NCBI GenBank assembly: GCA_018667855.1 | Contig: JABIRL010000222.1 | Location: 1 to 47,216 of the forward strand | Length of the DNA stretch: 47,216 nt | From: Rhodospirillaceae bacterium | GTDB taxonomy: Bacteria > Pseudomonadota > Alphaproteobacteria > GCA-2731375 | Reading direction: 5' to 3' | Shown here: piece by piece, positions 24,404 through 31,150 of the stretch | Numbering within the stretch: position 1 is the first letter of the stretch | Layout: every line of letters starts with the position of its first letter | The notes under the pieces: generated by a model | Databases searched by the model: none | Told to the model about the DNA's origin: nothing | The model's input: only the letters and a program-made list of their open reading frames with translations | Translations under genes and position numbers: made by a program

Positions 24404-25588
24404 ATGCCGGACTTATTGATCATCGGTGGCGGTTATGCCGGCGTCTGGGCCGCGATGGCGGCGGCGCGACGGGCCGAGGACAGCGCGCGGGATCTAAACA
24501 TCCGGCTGCTGTCGAAAGACGCCTATCTGACCCATCGTCCACGCCTGTACGAATGCAATCCCCAGGATATGCGCTCGGCCCTGGAGCCTGTTTTGGCGCC
24601 CATCGGCGTGGAACTGATCATCACGGAAGTCAGGGACATCGATGCCAAGCAAAAGCGGGTCCTGACATCCGGTGCCGACGAGACGGCCTATGCCTACGAT
24701 GGCCTGATCCTGGCGGCCGGTAGTGTTTTGCGTCCCCAGCCATGGGGAGAGGACCAGGGTGGTACCTGGTCCATCGATACCCATGAAGATGCGGTCGCAC
24801 TGGATGATCATTTCGCCACGCTGAAGGATCAACAGCATGATCAAACGGGTGATCATACGGTGGCGATTATCGGTGCCGGCTTCACCGGGATAGAGCTGGC
24901 GACGGAAATGCGGGTCCGTCTGGCCGAACATATTGGCCGCGAACAGTCCGAGCGGGCACGGGTCATCCTATTGGATGCGGCCGGCACGATCAGCGAGGAA
25001 CTTGGCCCCGGGCCGCGCCCCCATGTGCTGGCGGCGCTGGAGGCAGCAAAGGTGGAGCTGGCCCTGAACGCTACGATCAATCGGATCGATGGCGATCAAA
25101 TCATCCTGGACAATGGCGAACGGATCACGGCCGCCACGATTGTTGTCACCACGGGCTTGCAGGCCAATGATCTGGCGGCCGGCTTCGGTCTGGCAACGGA
25201 TGCCACCGGCCGGTTGCCGGTGGACGGCAATTTGGCCGTCAAGGGACTGGAGGATATCTTCGGCGCCGGCGATATCGCCCACGCCATGACCGACGACAGC
25301 CATGTCGCCCTGATGTCCTGCCAGCATGCCATGCCCATGGGCAAGTATGCCGGCCACAACGCCGCCTCGTCCCTGCTGGGCCTGCCGATGCTGACCTACG
25401 AACAGGCGCGCTATGTGACCTGTCTGGACCTGGGCCCTTGGGGTGCGGTGTTTACCAGCGGCTGGGAGCGCGAGGTCCAGGCTGTCGAGCAGGAAGCCAA
25501 GGCGCGCAAGCAATTCATCATGACCGAGGCGATCTATCCGCCCACCAATGATCGCGCTGCCATCCTCGAGGCAGGCGCCATCGGTTAA
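24404..25588 (+). CDS. FAD-dependent pyridine nucleotide oxidoreductase (NDH-2-like)
   Basis: A 394-residue flavoprotein with two dinucleotide folds: FAD-binding LLIIGGGYAGVWAAMAAA at the N-terminus, NAD-binding VAIIGAGFTGIELATEM near 150, and the second FAD contact DIFGAGDIAHA. It lacks a redox CxxxxC pair, so it is not a disulfide reductase. The best fit is a type-II NADH:quinone dehydrogenase or a related ferredoxin/rubredoxin reductase. AGAGGTGGAG precedes the ATG. Pairing with an Rrf2 sensor suggests induction under redox or nitrosative stress. It ends in a four-base overlap with the convergent DUF62 gene. Confidence 0.82.
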   Translation: MPDLLIIGGGYAGVWAAMAAARRAEDSARDLNIRLLSKDAYLTHRPRLYECNPQDMRSALEPVLAPIGVELIITEVRDIDAKQKRVLTSGADETAYAYDGLILAAGSVLRPQPWGEDQGGTWSIDTHEDAVALDDHFATLKDQQHDQTGDHTVAIIGAGFTGIELATEMRVRLAEHIGREQSERARVILLDAAGTISEELGPGPRPHVLAALEAAKVELALNATINRIDGDQIILDNGERITAATIVVTTGLQANDLAAGFGLATDATGRLPVDGNLAVKGLEDIFGAGDIAHAMTDDSHVALMSCQHAMPMGKYAGHNAASSLLGLPMLTYEQARYVTCLDLGPWGAVFTSGWEREVQAVEQEAKARKQFIMTEAIYPPTNDRAAILEAGAIG

Positions 25589-26337
25589 GGCACGGTGACC
25601 TCGTCGCCCAGTTCCAGGTCCAGCTGTCTGGCTGCGCTGCCTTGATTGACGGCGATTTCAACCAGGCCGTTGGCGTTCTCGTACCAAAAGGCCTGGCCCA
25701 TGGCGACATCACTGAATGTGCGTGCCCGAAGCAGGGTTTCCTCGCCGGCCATGACCGTCTGATCAGGCGACAGATCAGCGGCGCGCAGCCCGGTGATGAC
25801 GTTGCCGAACGGGTCCAGATAAATCACCCGGGCCAAGTCATCGGGCCAATCCGATTGTCGCCAGGCGTCATCGTCGATGGGGCCCGTTGCCACTTCGGCG
25901 CCACGTGCAAGCGTTGCCGCTACCGGGGCAAACAGATCCCGGCCGTGGAACGACGCCGACAGGTTGCCGGGGCGCCAGATAATGCTTTGAGCATCGAAAT
26001 TTCCGGCCCGGCGGGCCATGATCTCGAACAAGCCGTTGCCGGGCCCGACAAATGTCCGCTCCCCGGCCCGAAAGATCATGGGCGGGCGTTCACTGCCCAC
26101 GCCGGGATCAATCACGCAGACCAAGATCGAATGCGCCGGCATGTCCGGGGCATAGGCGGCCAGCAAATAACTGGCCGCGCGAACATCATAGCGCGGTGCA
26201 TCGGCGAACAGATCGACGATGGGCAGTCCCGGCGCACATTGGTGCAATACCGCCCGCATCTGGCCCATATAGGGCCCCTGAACGCCGAAATCCGTAAACA
26301 GCGCCAGCAGAGGCGCCGGTTCCGGCAGCTGCGTCAT
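25585..26337 (-). CDS. SAM hydroxide adenosyltransferase (SAM hydrolase, DUF62)
   Basis: A 250-residue member of the fluorinase/chlorinase/DUF62 family. Non-halogenating members split S-adenosylmethionine to adenosine and methionine with water. The N-terminal LFTDFGVQGPYMGQM, the Asp and Arg region VCVIDPGVGSERPP, FVGPGNGLFE and the His motif SFHGRDLFAPVAA are all present. The Asp-Arg-His set points to the hydroxide-adding type rather than a halogenase. The start overlaps the histidine kinase stop by four bases, so the two are translationally coupled, which is an unexplained pairing. Confidence 0.88.
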   Translation of the reverse strand: MTQLPEPAPLLALFTDFGVQGPYMGQMRAVLHQCAPGLPIVDLFADAPRYDVRAASYLLAAYAPDMPAHSILVCVIDPGVGSERPPMIFRAGERTFVGPGNGLFEIMARRAGNFDAQSIIWRPGNLSASFHGRDLFAPVAATLARGAEVATGPIDDDAWRQSDWPDDLARVIYLDPFGNVITGLRAADLSPDQTVMAGEETLLRARTFSDVAMGQAFWYENANGLVEIAVNQGSAARQLDLELGDEVTVP

Positions 26338-27755
26338 CCGGGCTGGCCGGGCAGGACAATGCGGAAAACCGTGCCCGCGTCATCGCTGCGGGCAAGGGAT
26401 AATTCGCCGCCATGGGCGACCACCAGTTCCTTGGCGATGGCCAGTCCAAGCCCGGTACCCCCTGCCCGCGCCGAGCCCGTGAAAGCCTCGAACAGATGCT
26501 CGCGGGCCTTGTCGGGCAGGCCGGGGCCATTGTCGCCGAATTCCATGATGATGGCGGCATCGCCGTTCTTGGCGGTCAAGGTGATCTCGCCAGCCCCTTC
26601 GCCATGGCCGCTTCCAACACTCATGGCCTGAATGGCGTTGCGGGCCAGGTTCATCAGGACACGGAATATCTGTTCGCGGTCTGCCTTCAGGGTCAACCCG
26701 TCCGGCACGTCATTACGCCAGACGATGCTGCCGTCGGCGGGAAGACCGGCATAAGCGACGGCATCATCGGCCAGTTCATGCAGGCTAACGATAACGGGGT
26801 TGGGGGGAGCTTCATCGGCGCGACCAAAACTCAGCGATTGGCTGCACAGGTTTATGGCCCGGTCGATGGACTGCATCAGGCGCGGGGCGACCTGGCGTAC
26901 GGTTGGGTCCTGCACGTCGCCCAGGCGGTCCGAGACCAATTGCGCCGTGGCCAGGATGTTGCGCAGATCATGATTAACCTTGCTGACCGCTTCGCCCAGC
27001 GCCGCCAGACGAACGCGCTGGGTCAGGGCAACACGCAGATCATCCTGCATTTGCCGTAACTCCCGTTGCGCGGTGCCGATTTCGTCGCCACGACTGCTCT
27101 CGGCGATCATGGCATTGGCATCCTCCGGCGCCTTGCGGAAGGCCACCATGGAGGCGGTGATGCGGCGCATGGGCGCGACCATCAACAGCTGCAGGGAGAG
27201 GAATACCAAGCCGGCCGTGATCAGCGAGATGACCAGGGACAACTTCATGATATTGGTCGAATAGTCGATCATCGCGGCATGCAGTTGCGCCTCGTCCACG
27301 ATGACTTCGATGCTGCCTTCCGACTTGTCGGGAAAATCGCCCCAAACCCGTAATGTCCGCTGGCCCTGGCGCAGGGTAATAAAAGCATCCATGATCAGCC
27401 GCCAGGCGGAGGCGCCGCGCAGATCATAGATCGCGTCCACTGTTGGCGGCATCTCTTCCATCAGCATCATGATGCGGGCTTCCCGCCGTTTCAGAACGAT
27501 GCCGCGGACCATGGCGTTGGCCAGCAGTTCCATCTCCAGCGGTCTGGCGACGACATTGTCCGGCGTCGCCTTCAGTGCGAGGGAGGCTAAATGGGCATCC
27601 GCGATGCGGTCTTTAAGAAAGGTCAGACGAAACAGTGAAATCGAAGGTACATAGATCAGAACCTCCGACAGCATGACGAACACGGCGGTCAGAACCAGCA
27701 ATCGGGCTGACAGGCCGCGCAGCCAAGGGGCCGGATTTTTTATGCCTTCCTGCAT
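26334..27755 (-). CDS. Sensor histidine kinase with periplasmic domain and HAMP-like linker
   Basis: A 473-residue kinase. TM1 lies near residues 17-40 and TM2 near 170-192, enclosing a ~125-residue periplasmic sensor. A HAMP-like linker follows (MVAPMRRITASMVAFRK). The H-box is VSKVNHDLRNILATAQLVSD, and LMNLARNAIQAMS, EFGDNGPGLP and GGTGLGLAIAKELV form an intact ATPase domain. The HDLRN type of H-box places it apart from PdhS/DivJ-like kinases. No response regulator is adjacent. A dyad lies just ahead of the start codon. Confidence 0.87.
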   Translation of the reverse strand: MQEGIKNPAPWLRGLSARLLVLTAVFVMLSEVLIYVPSISLFRLTFLKDRIADAHLASLALKATPDNVVARPLEMELLANAMVRGIVLKRREARIMMLMEEMPPTVDAIYDLRGASAWRLIMDAFITLRQGQRTLRVWGDFPDKSEGSIEVIVDEAQLHAAMIDYSTNIMKLSLVISLITAGLVFLSLQLLMVAPMRRITASMVAFRKAPEDANAMIAESSRGDEIGTAQRELRQMQDDLRVALTQRVRLAALGEAVSKVNHDLRNILATAQLVSDRLGDVQDPTVRQVAPRLMQSIDRAINLCSQSLSFGRADEAPPNPVIVSLHELADDAVAYAGLPADGSIVWRNDVPDGLTLKADREQIFRVLMNLARNAIQAMSVGSGHGEGAGEITLTAKNGDAAIIMEFGDNGPGLPDKAREHLFEAFTGSARAGGTGLGLAIAKELVVAHGGELSLARSDDAGTVFRIVLPGQPG

Positions 27756-27765
27756 CGCCCCAAAG

Positions 27766-27779
27766 TAACGTATTCGTTA
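27766..27779. promoter_or_regulatory. Short dyad upstream of the kinase start
   Basis: TAACG and CGTTA flank TATT, about 10 bases upstream of the kinase start and in the 32-base gap after the ThDP enzyme. The minus strand also reads TTAACGAATACGTTA, one base from a TTAA-N7-TTAA CtrA-type site. Short and weakly supported. Confidence 0.2.
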
Positions 27780-27787
27780 AGATCGCT

Positions 27788-29476
27788 CTAGCCCTGCATT
27801 GTCTTGCCACCCTGGACGACAACTTCCAGCAACACGGGGCCGTCGCTGTCATTGGCGCTACGGAAGGCGGTTTCGAAGGCGGCGCCGGTCTCGATCCGTT
27901 CCGACCGCATACCCAATGAAGCGGCAAGATCGGCGAATTCGATGGCCGGGTCCTTGAAGTCCATGGCGATGAACTGATCATTGCCGTGAAATGCCAGCAG
28001 GCGTTCCTTGATGATGCGGTAGCCACCGTTGTTGGCGATGACGAAAGTGATGGGTAGCTTCAAATGTGCCGCTGTCCACAGGGCCTGAATGGAATACATG
28101 GCGCTGCCATCACCCAGCACGGCCACGACGCGGCGATCAGGGTGGGCGATCTGTACGCCCAGGGCGGCGGCGATACCCCAGCCGATACCGCCCGATGCGT
28201 TGCCGAAATAGCCATATCGATCGCGAATAGGCAAAAACTTCAACAGGCTGCGTGTGCTGATGATGCCTTCGTCAACGACAATGGCGTTGTCGGGCAGCAG
28301 ATCCACCAGGGACATCATCAGCCAGTCCGGCTCAATCGGGCTGGCATCGGCCAAATCACCGAACTTGGCCGTCAGGTCCTGTCGCTGGGCCGACCAGTTA
28401 CGGGAGGAAAGATCAGCCAGGGAGGCCTTGGCCCGGTCCTCCAAGGCGCCGCCGCCCGTCGCGGCCAGAACCGGCAGCAGGGCCTTGACGGTCTCTTTCA
28501 CGTCCGCGCGCAGAGCCAGGTCCACGGCGTGATTCTTGCCCATCTCCCAATCGCGCTGGCCGATCTGTATGACCGTCATGTCGCCTGGCAGGGGGTCAAC
28601 CTCGCTATAGACCGACATGCGCAAAAGATCGGCGCCCAGGCAGATCAAGGTATCATGGCCGCTCAAGACGCCGCGCACGTAACCCTGGTCACGGTTCAGA
28701 CTGCCCATGAAGGCGGGGTGTTCGGTGGGGAAATGCGCCCCGTCGTTAACCGTTTGCTGATAAACCGGCGCGCCCAGCATCTCGGCCAATTGAGCAGCCT
28801 CTGCGAACGCGTCCGAGGCGACGATTTCGTGCCCCGCGACAATCACCGGCCGTTCGGCCGCCGCCAGCCGGGCGGCCAATTGTTCCAGTGCCCCATCCGA
28901 TGGCCGGGTTGCGGCATCAACCCGGGTGCATTCGCCCAGATCAATTGCCGCTTCCATATTCAGGATGTCACCGGGCAGAGAAATGAACACCGGCCCCGTG
29001 GGCGGCGTCAACGCGACCTTGGCGGCGCGGCGCATGATGCGGGGCAGATCCTCGATCCGGTTGACCTCGACCGCCCATTTGACCAGCGGTTGAGCGATGG
29101 GTACCAGCGGGGCATACAGCAACGGCTCGGTCAGGCCGTGACCCTGTTCCTGCTGCCCGGCGGTGATGATGACCGGAGAGCCGGAGAAATTCGCGGTGTA
29201 CAGCGCACCCATGGCATTACCCAGACCGGGCGCCACATGCACATTGACGGCGGCGATTTCGCCGGTGGCCCGGGCATAGCCATCCGCCATGGCGACGACA
29301 ATGGCTTCCTGCAGGCCGAGGACATAGCTGATATCGGACTGTTCCGTCATGGCATGCATGATGGGCAATTCGGTGGTGCCGGGATTGCCGAACAGCTTGG
29401 TAACGCCCTCGTCCTTCAACAGGGCAAGAAAGGCACTGCGGCCGGTGATTGAATTTCGTTTTGCTTCACTGCTCAT
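27788..29476 (-). CDS. Thiamine diphosphate-dependent enzyme (benzoylformate decarboxylase/acetolactate synthase-like)
   Basis: A 562-residue three-domain ThDP enzyme. The N-terminal Pyr domain carries the activating Glu in FGNPGTTELPIMHAM, and the C-terminal PP domain carries the GDGS...NN motif in VLGDGSAMYSIQALW and VIANNGGYRII. Glyoxylate carboligase has Val in place of that Glu, so despite the reductase next door this is not a standard Gcl. A benzoylformate or other 2-oxoacid decarboxylase is more likely. The start at 29476 is taken because the longer ORF runs through the neighbouring gene; ATG 29488 is an alternative. It follows the reductase gene by 16 bases in one operon. Confidence 0.85.
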   Translation of the reverse strand: MSSEAKRNSITGRSAFLALLKDEGVTKLFGNPGTTELPIMHAMTEQSDISYVLGLQEAIVVAMADGYARATGEIAAVNVHVAPGLGNAMGALYTANFSGSPVIITAGQQEQGHGLTEPLLYAPLVPIAQPLVKWAVEVNRIEDLPRIMRRAAKVALTPPTGPVFISLPGDILNMEAAIDLGECTRVDAATRPSDGALEQLAARLAAAERPVIVAGHEIVASDAFAEAAQLAEMLGAPVYQQTVNDGAHFPTEHPAFMGSLNRDQGYVRGVLSGHDTLICLGADLLRMSVYSEVDPLPGDMTVIQIGQRDWEMGKNHAVDLALRADVKETVKALLPVLAATGGGALEDRAKASLADLSSRNWSAQRQDLTAKFGDLADASPIEPDWLMMSLVDLLPDNAIVVDEGIISTRSLLKFLPIRDRYGYFGNASGGIGWGIAAALGVQIAHPDRRVVAVLGDGSAMYSIQALWTAAHLKLPITFVIANNGGYRIIKERLLAFHGNDQFIAMDFKDPAIEFADLAASLGMRSERIETGAAFETAFRSANDSDGPVLLEVVVQGGKTMQG

Positions 29477-29492
29477 GTCTCGTCCCATCGCC

Positions 29493-30419
29493 TTAATCGT
29501 TGTCGCCTTCACCATTATTGCTCCCACCATCGCGGGGCGCGACCTGACAGGCCGCCAATTCTTCCAAAATCGTAACCACGGCGCTGTGGTCGGCCTTGGC
29601 CTTGCCGCGGGCGTTGAGGGCGTTGTAAAGGCTCTCGGCCGTGGCCGCCAAAGGCAGGACAACACCAAGGTCCCGGGCGGCGGACAGCACCACGTTTAGA
29701 TCTTTTTGCTGTAATTCGGCGCGGAAGCCCGGTTCGAAATTCCCCTCCAGCATGCGCGCGCCGTGGTTCTCCAGGATCATCGAGGATGCCGCCCCGCCCA
29801 TCAGGGCCTGGCGGACTTTGGCGGGATCCGCGCCGGCCTTGGCAGCCAGCACCAGGGCCTCGGCCACCGCCTGCACGGTGACGCCGACAATGATCTGATT
29901 GGCGGCCTTGCAGACCTGGCCATCGCCGTTGCGGGTACCGATCAGGGTCACCGTGCCGCCCATCAACTCGAACAGCGGCATGGCGCTATCGAAGGCTGCC
30001 TGGGGTCCGCCCACCATGATGGTCAGCGTGGCGTTTACCGCCCCGATACTGCCGCCCGAAACCGGCGCATCAAGATATTCGGAACCCAGGGCATTGATGC
30101 GGGCGGCAAAATTCGTGGTCGCCGTGGGCGAGATCGAACTCATATCGACCACCAGCTGTCCGGCGCCCAGACCTTGCGCCACGCCATCGGGGGCGAACAG
30201 CGCGGCCTGTACGTCAGGGGTGTCGGGGACCATCAAGATCACGATCTCGGAGGCTTCGGCAACCGCGCGGCCGCTATCGCAGGCAACCGCGCCGGCTTTC
30301 AACAAATCCGGCGGCAGGACCGGCGCCAGATCATGGAGGAAAAGTTCATGTCCGCCATTTTGCAGATGTCCGGCCATGGGCGCACCCATGATCCCCAACC
30401 CAACAAAGCCCACCTTCAT
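29493..30419 (-). CDS. 3-Hydroxyisobutyrate/tartronate-semialdehyde reductase family protein
   Basis: A 308-residue beta-hydroxyacid dehydrogenase. The NAD(P) fold is VGFVGLGIMGAPMAGHLQNG, the substrate loop YLDAPVSGGSIGAVNATLTI, and the catalytic Lys lies in QVCKAANQIIVG. AGGAGA precedes the ATG at 30419, so the longer ORF start is not used. It reduces or oxidises a 3-carbon hydroxy acid or semialdehyde. As first gene of an operon with the ThDP enzyme, it may act on the aldehyde or ligation product of that enzyme. The long upstream gap holds a terminator-like hairpin. Confidence 0.87.
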   Translation of the reverse strand: MKVGFVGLGIMGAPMAGHLQNGGHELFLHDLAPVLPPDLLKAGAVACDSGRAVAEASEIVILMVPDTPDVQAALFAPDGVAQGLGAGQLVVDMSSISPTATTNFAARINALGSEYLDAPVSGGSIGAVNATLTIMVGGPQAAFDSAMPLFELMGGTVTLIGTRNGDGQVCKAANQIIVGVTVQAVAEALVLAAKAGADPAKVRQALMGGAASSMILENHGARMLEGNFEPGFRAELQQKDLNVVLSAARDLGVVLPLAATAESLYNALNARGKAKADHSAVVTILEELAACQVAPRDGGSNNGEGDND

Positions 30420-30543
30420 GCACGTCTCCTTATCCGAATAGCCCCGTATTCCGGCGTGACCGGAATGCCATATGCGGCCATATGCAATGGAATAGCCTGA
30501 ACCAGACAATTTAGGCCGGAAAGTTTTGGGCCGGAAAAAAATA

Positions 30544-30569
30544 GGGGATCGCCTTTTTTGGCGATCCCC
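30544..30569. terminator. Symmetrical intrinsic-terminator-like hairpin
   Basis: GGGGATCGCC and GGCGATCCCC form a perfect 10-bp stem around TTTTTT. A T-rich tract follows on the plus strand (CGACACTTTTTTTATTTTT) and on the minus strand (TATTTTTTTCC), so it could terminate in either direction. It lies 125 bases upstream of the reductase start, inside what should be that operon's leader or promoter region. Confidence 0.65.
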
Positions 30570-30736
30570 CGACACTTTTTTTATTTTTGCCTCAACCTGT
30601 CAGACTCGCGTCCGTAGGGGCAGGACTCTATGTTCGGGCACTCTATCAGGTCAAGCGGAAAACAACCGATCCTCGACAAAATAATGCCCCTGGCGCCGTC
30701 GGCCCCCAGTGTTAGCTCAAGCGCCCTGAAAACCGC

Positions 30737-30768
30737 CAAATATGGTGTGACAAATATGGTGTGACAAA
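30737..30768. repeat. 14-bp tandem repeat, 2.3 copies
   Basis: CAAATATGGTGTGA occurs twice in direct succession and is followed by the first bases of a third copy. It lies directly beyond the U-tract of the candidate small RNA and may be a slippage duplication. Confidence 0.8.
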
Positions 30769-30870
30769 AAAAAGAGCCGCCCGTTTTGGGGGCGGCTCCG
30801 AGTCAACAGGGAGGCGTCAACAGATCGGAAGAACCAATCTGGAGGATGACAGGGTGTGTGTGTCATCACG
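30766..30870 (-). ncRNA. Candidate small RNA with three hairpins and a terminator
   Basis: Read on the minus strand there is a hairpin GATGACA-CACACACCC-TGTCATC (30867-30845), a second AGATTGG-TTCTT-CCGATCT (30840-30822), then an intrinsic terminator GAGCCGCCC...GGGCGGCTC followed by eight U (30798-30766). The second hairpin pairs fully only as minus-strand RNA, where a C-A clash becomes G-U, which supports this strand. TCCTCC and GCCTCCC in unpaired segments resemble the anti-Shine-Dalgarno motifs of known alphaproteobacterial small RNAs. The 5' end is a guess from a TATGTT box at 30880-30875. No ORF on this strand would otherwise use the terminator. Confidence 0.5.
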
Positions 30871-30891
30871 GTTCAACATAGTGAAAAAGTG

Positions 30892-30907
30892 TTAACAAAG
30901 TACTAAC
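30892..30907. promoter_or_regulatory. Near-consensus CtrA-like site before the candidate small RNA
   Basis: TTAA-N7-CTAA differs at one position from the CtrA consensus TTAA-N7-TTAA. It lies about 25-40 bases upstream of the presumed RNA start, where CtrA usually overlaps the -35 region. This is a motif match only. Confidence 0.25.
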
Positions 30908-31150
30908 GACAACCCTTTATGGATAATTTTTTTCAAATGCGTAAATGTCTGGTCAATAGCTGGGGATTGGGGATAATACCGCGATGCCAATTCGCCCGAC
31001 TTTTGTTCCATACCTACTTTGCGCGGCTGCCGATTCCGCTTTGTCGGAACCAAGTAGCTTCGCGAAAACTATTGCTGGCGACAGTCTAGAGCATTTCCGG
31101 GTAATTCTGATTGTTTCTTTGCCGCCTGTTGATAAGGCGTCGGCCAAACC

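Larger units (their letters stand above)
30420..31150. other. 731-base intergenic region without a protein gene
   Basis: This divergent gap separates the reductase operon from the ChaN-like gene. It contains a symmetrical terminator-like hairpin (30544-30569), a weak promoter-like pair on the minus strand (TTGACC at 30649-30654, CATAGA at 30627-30632, 16 bases apart), a 14-bp tandem repeat (30737-30768), and a three-hairpin minus-strand RNA candidate (30766-30870). I see no tRNA, 6S, SRP or tmRNA signature. The 64-codon minus-strand ORF at 30953-31147 has no recognisable content. Confidence 0.7.

Noticed and set aside
25585-26337. SAM-dependent fluorinase or chlorinase
   Set aside because: The Asp-Arg-His residues of the hydroxide-adding DUF62 type are present, and the context shows no halogen-related genes.
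27788-29476. Glyoxylate carboligase
   Set aside because: The cofactor-activating Glu is present in GTTELP, whereas glyoxylate carboligase has Val there.
30820-30835. Sequence resembling an Illumina adapter (AGATCGGAAGA)
   Set aside because: Only 11 bases match and the next bases differ; it is explained as one arm of a hairpin.
30953-31147. 64-codon minus-strand ORF in the intergenic region
   Set aside because: No ribosome site, no recognisable domain and unremarkable composition; it reads as chance.
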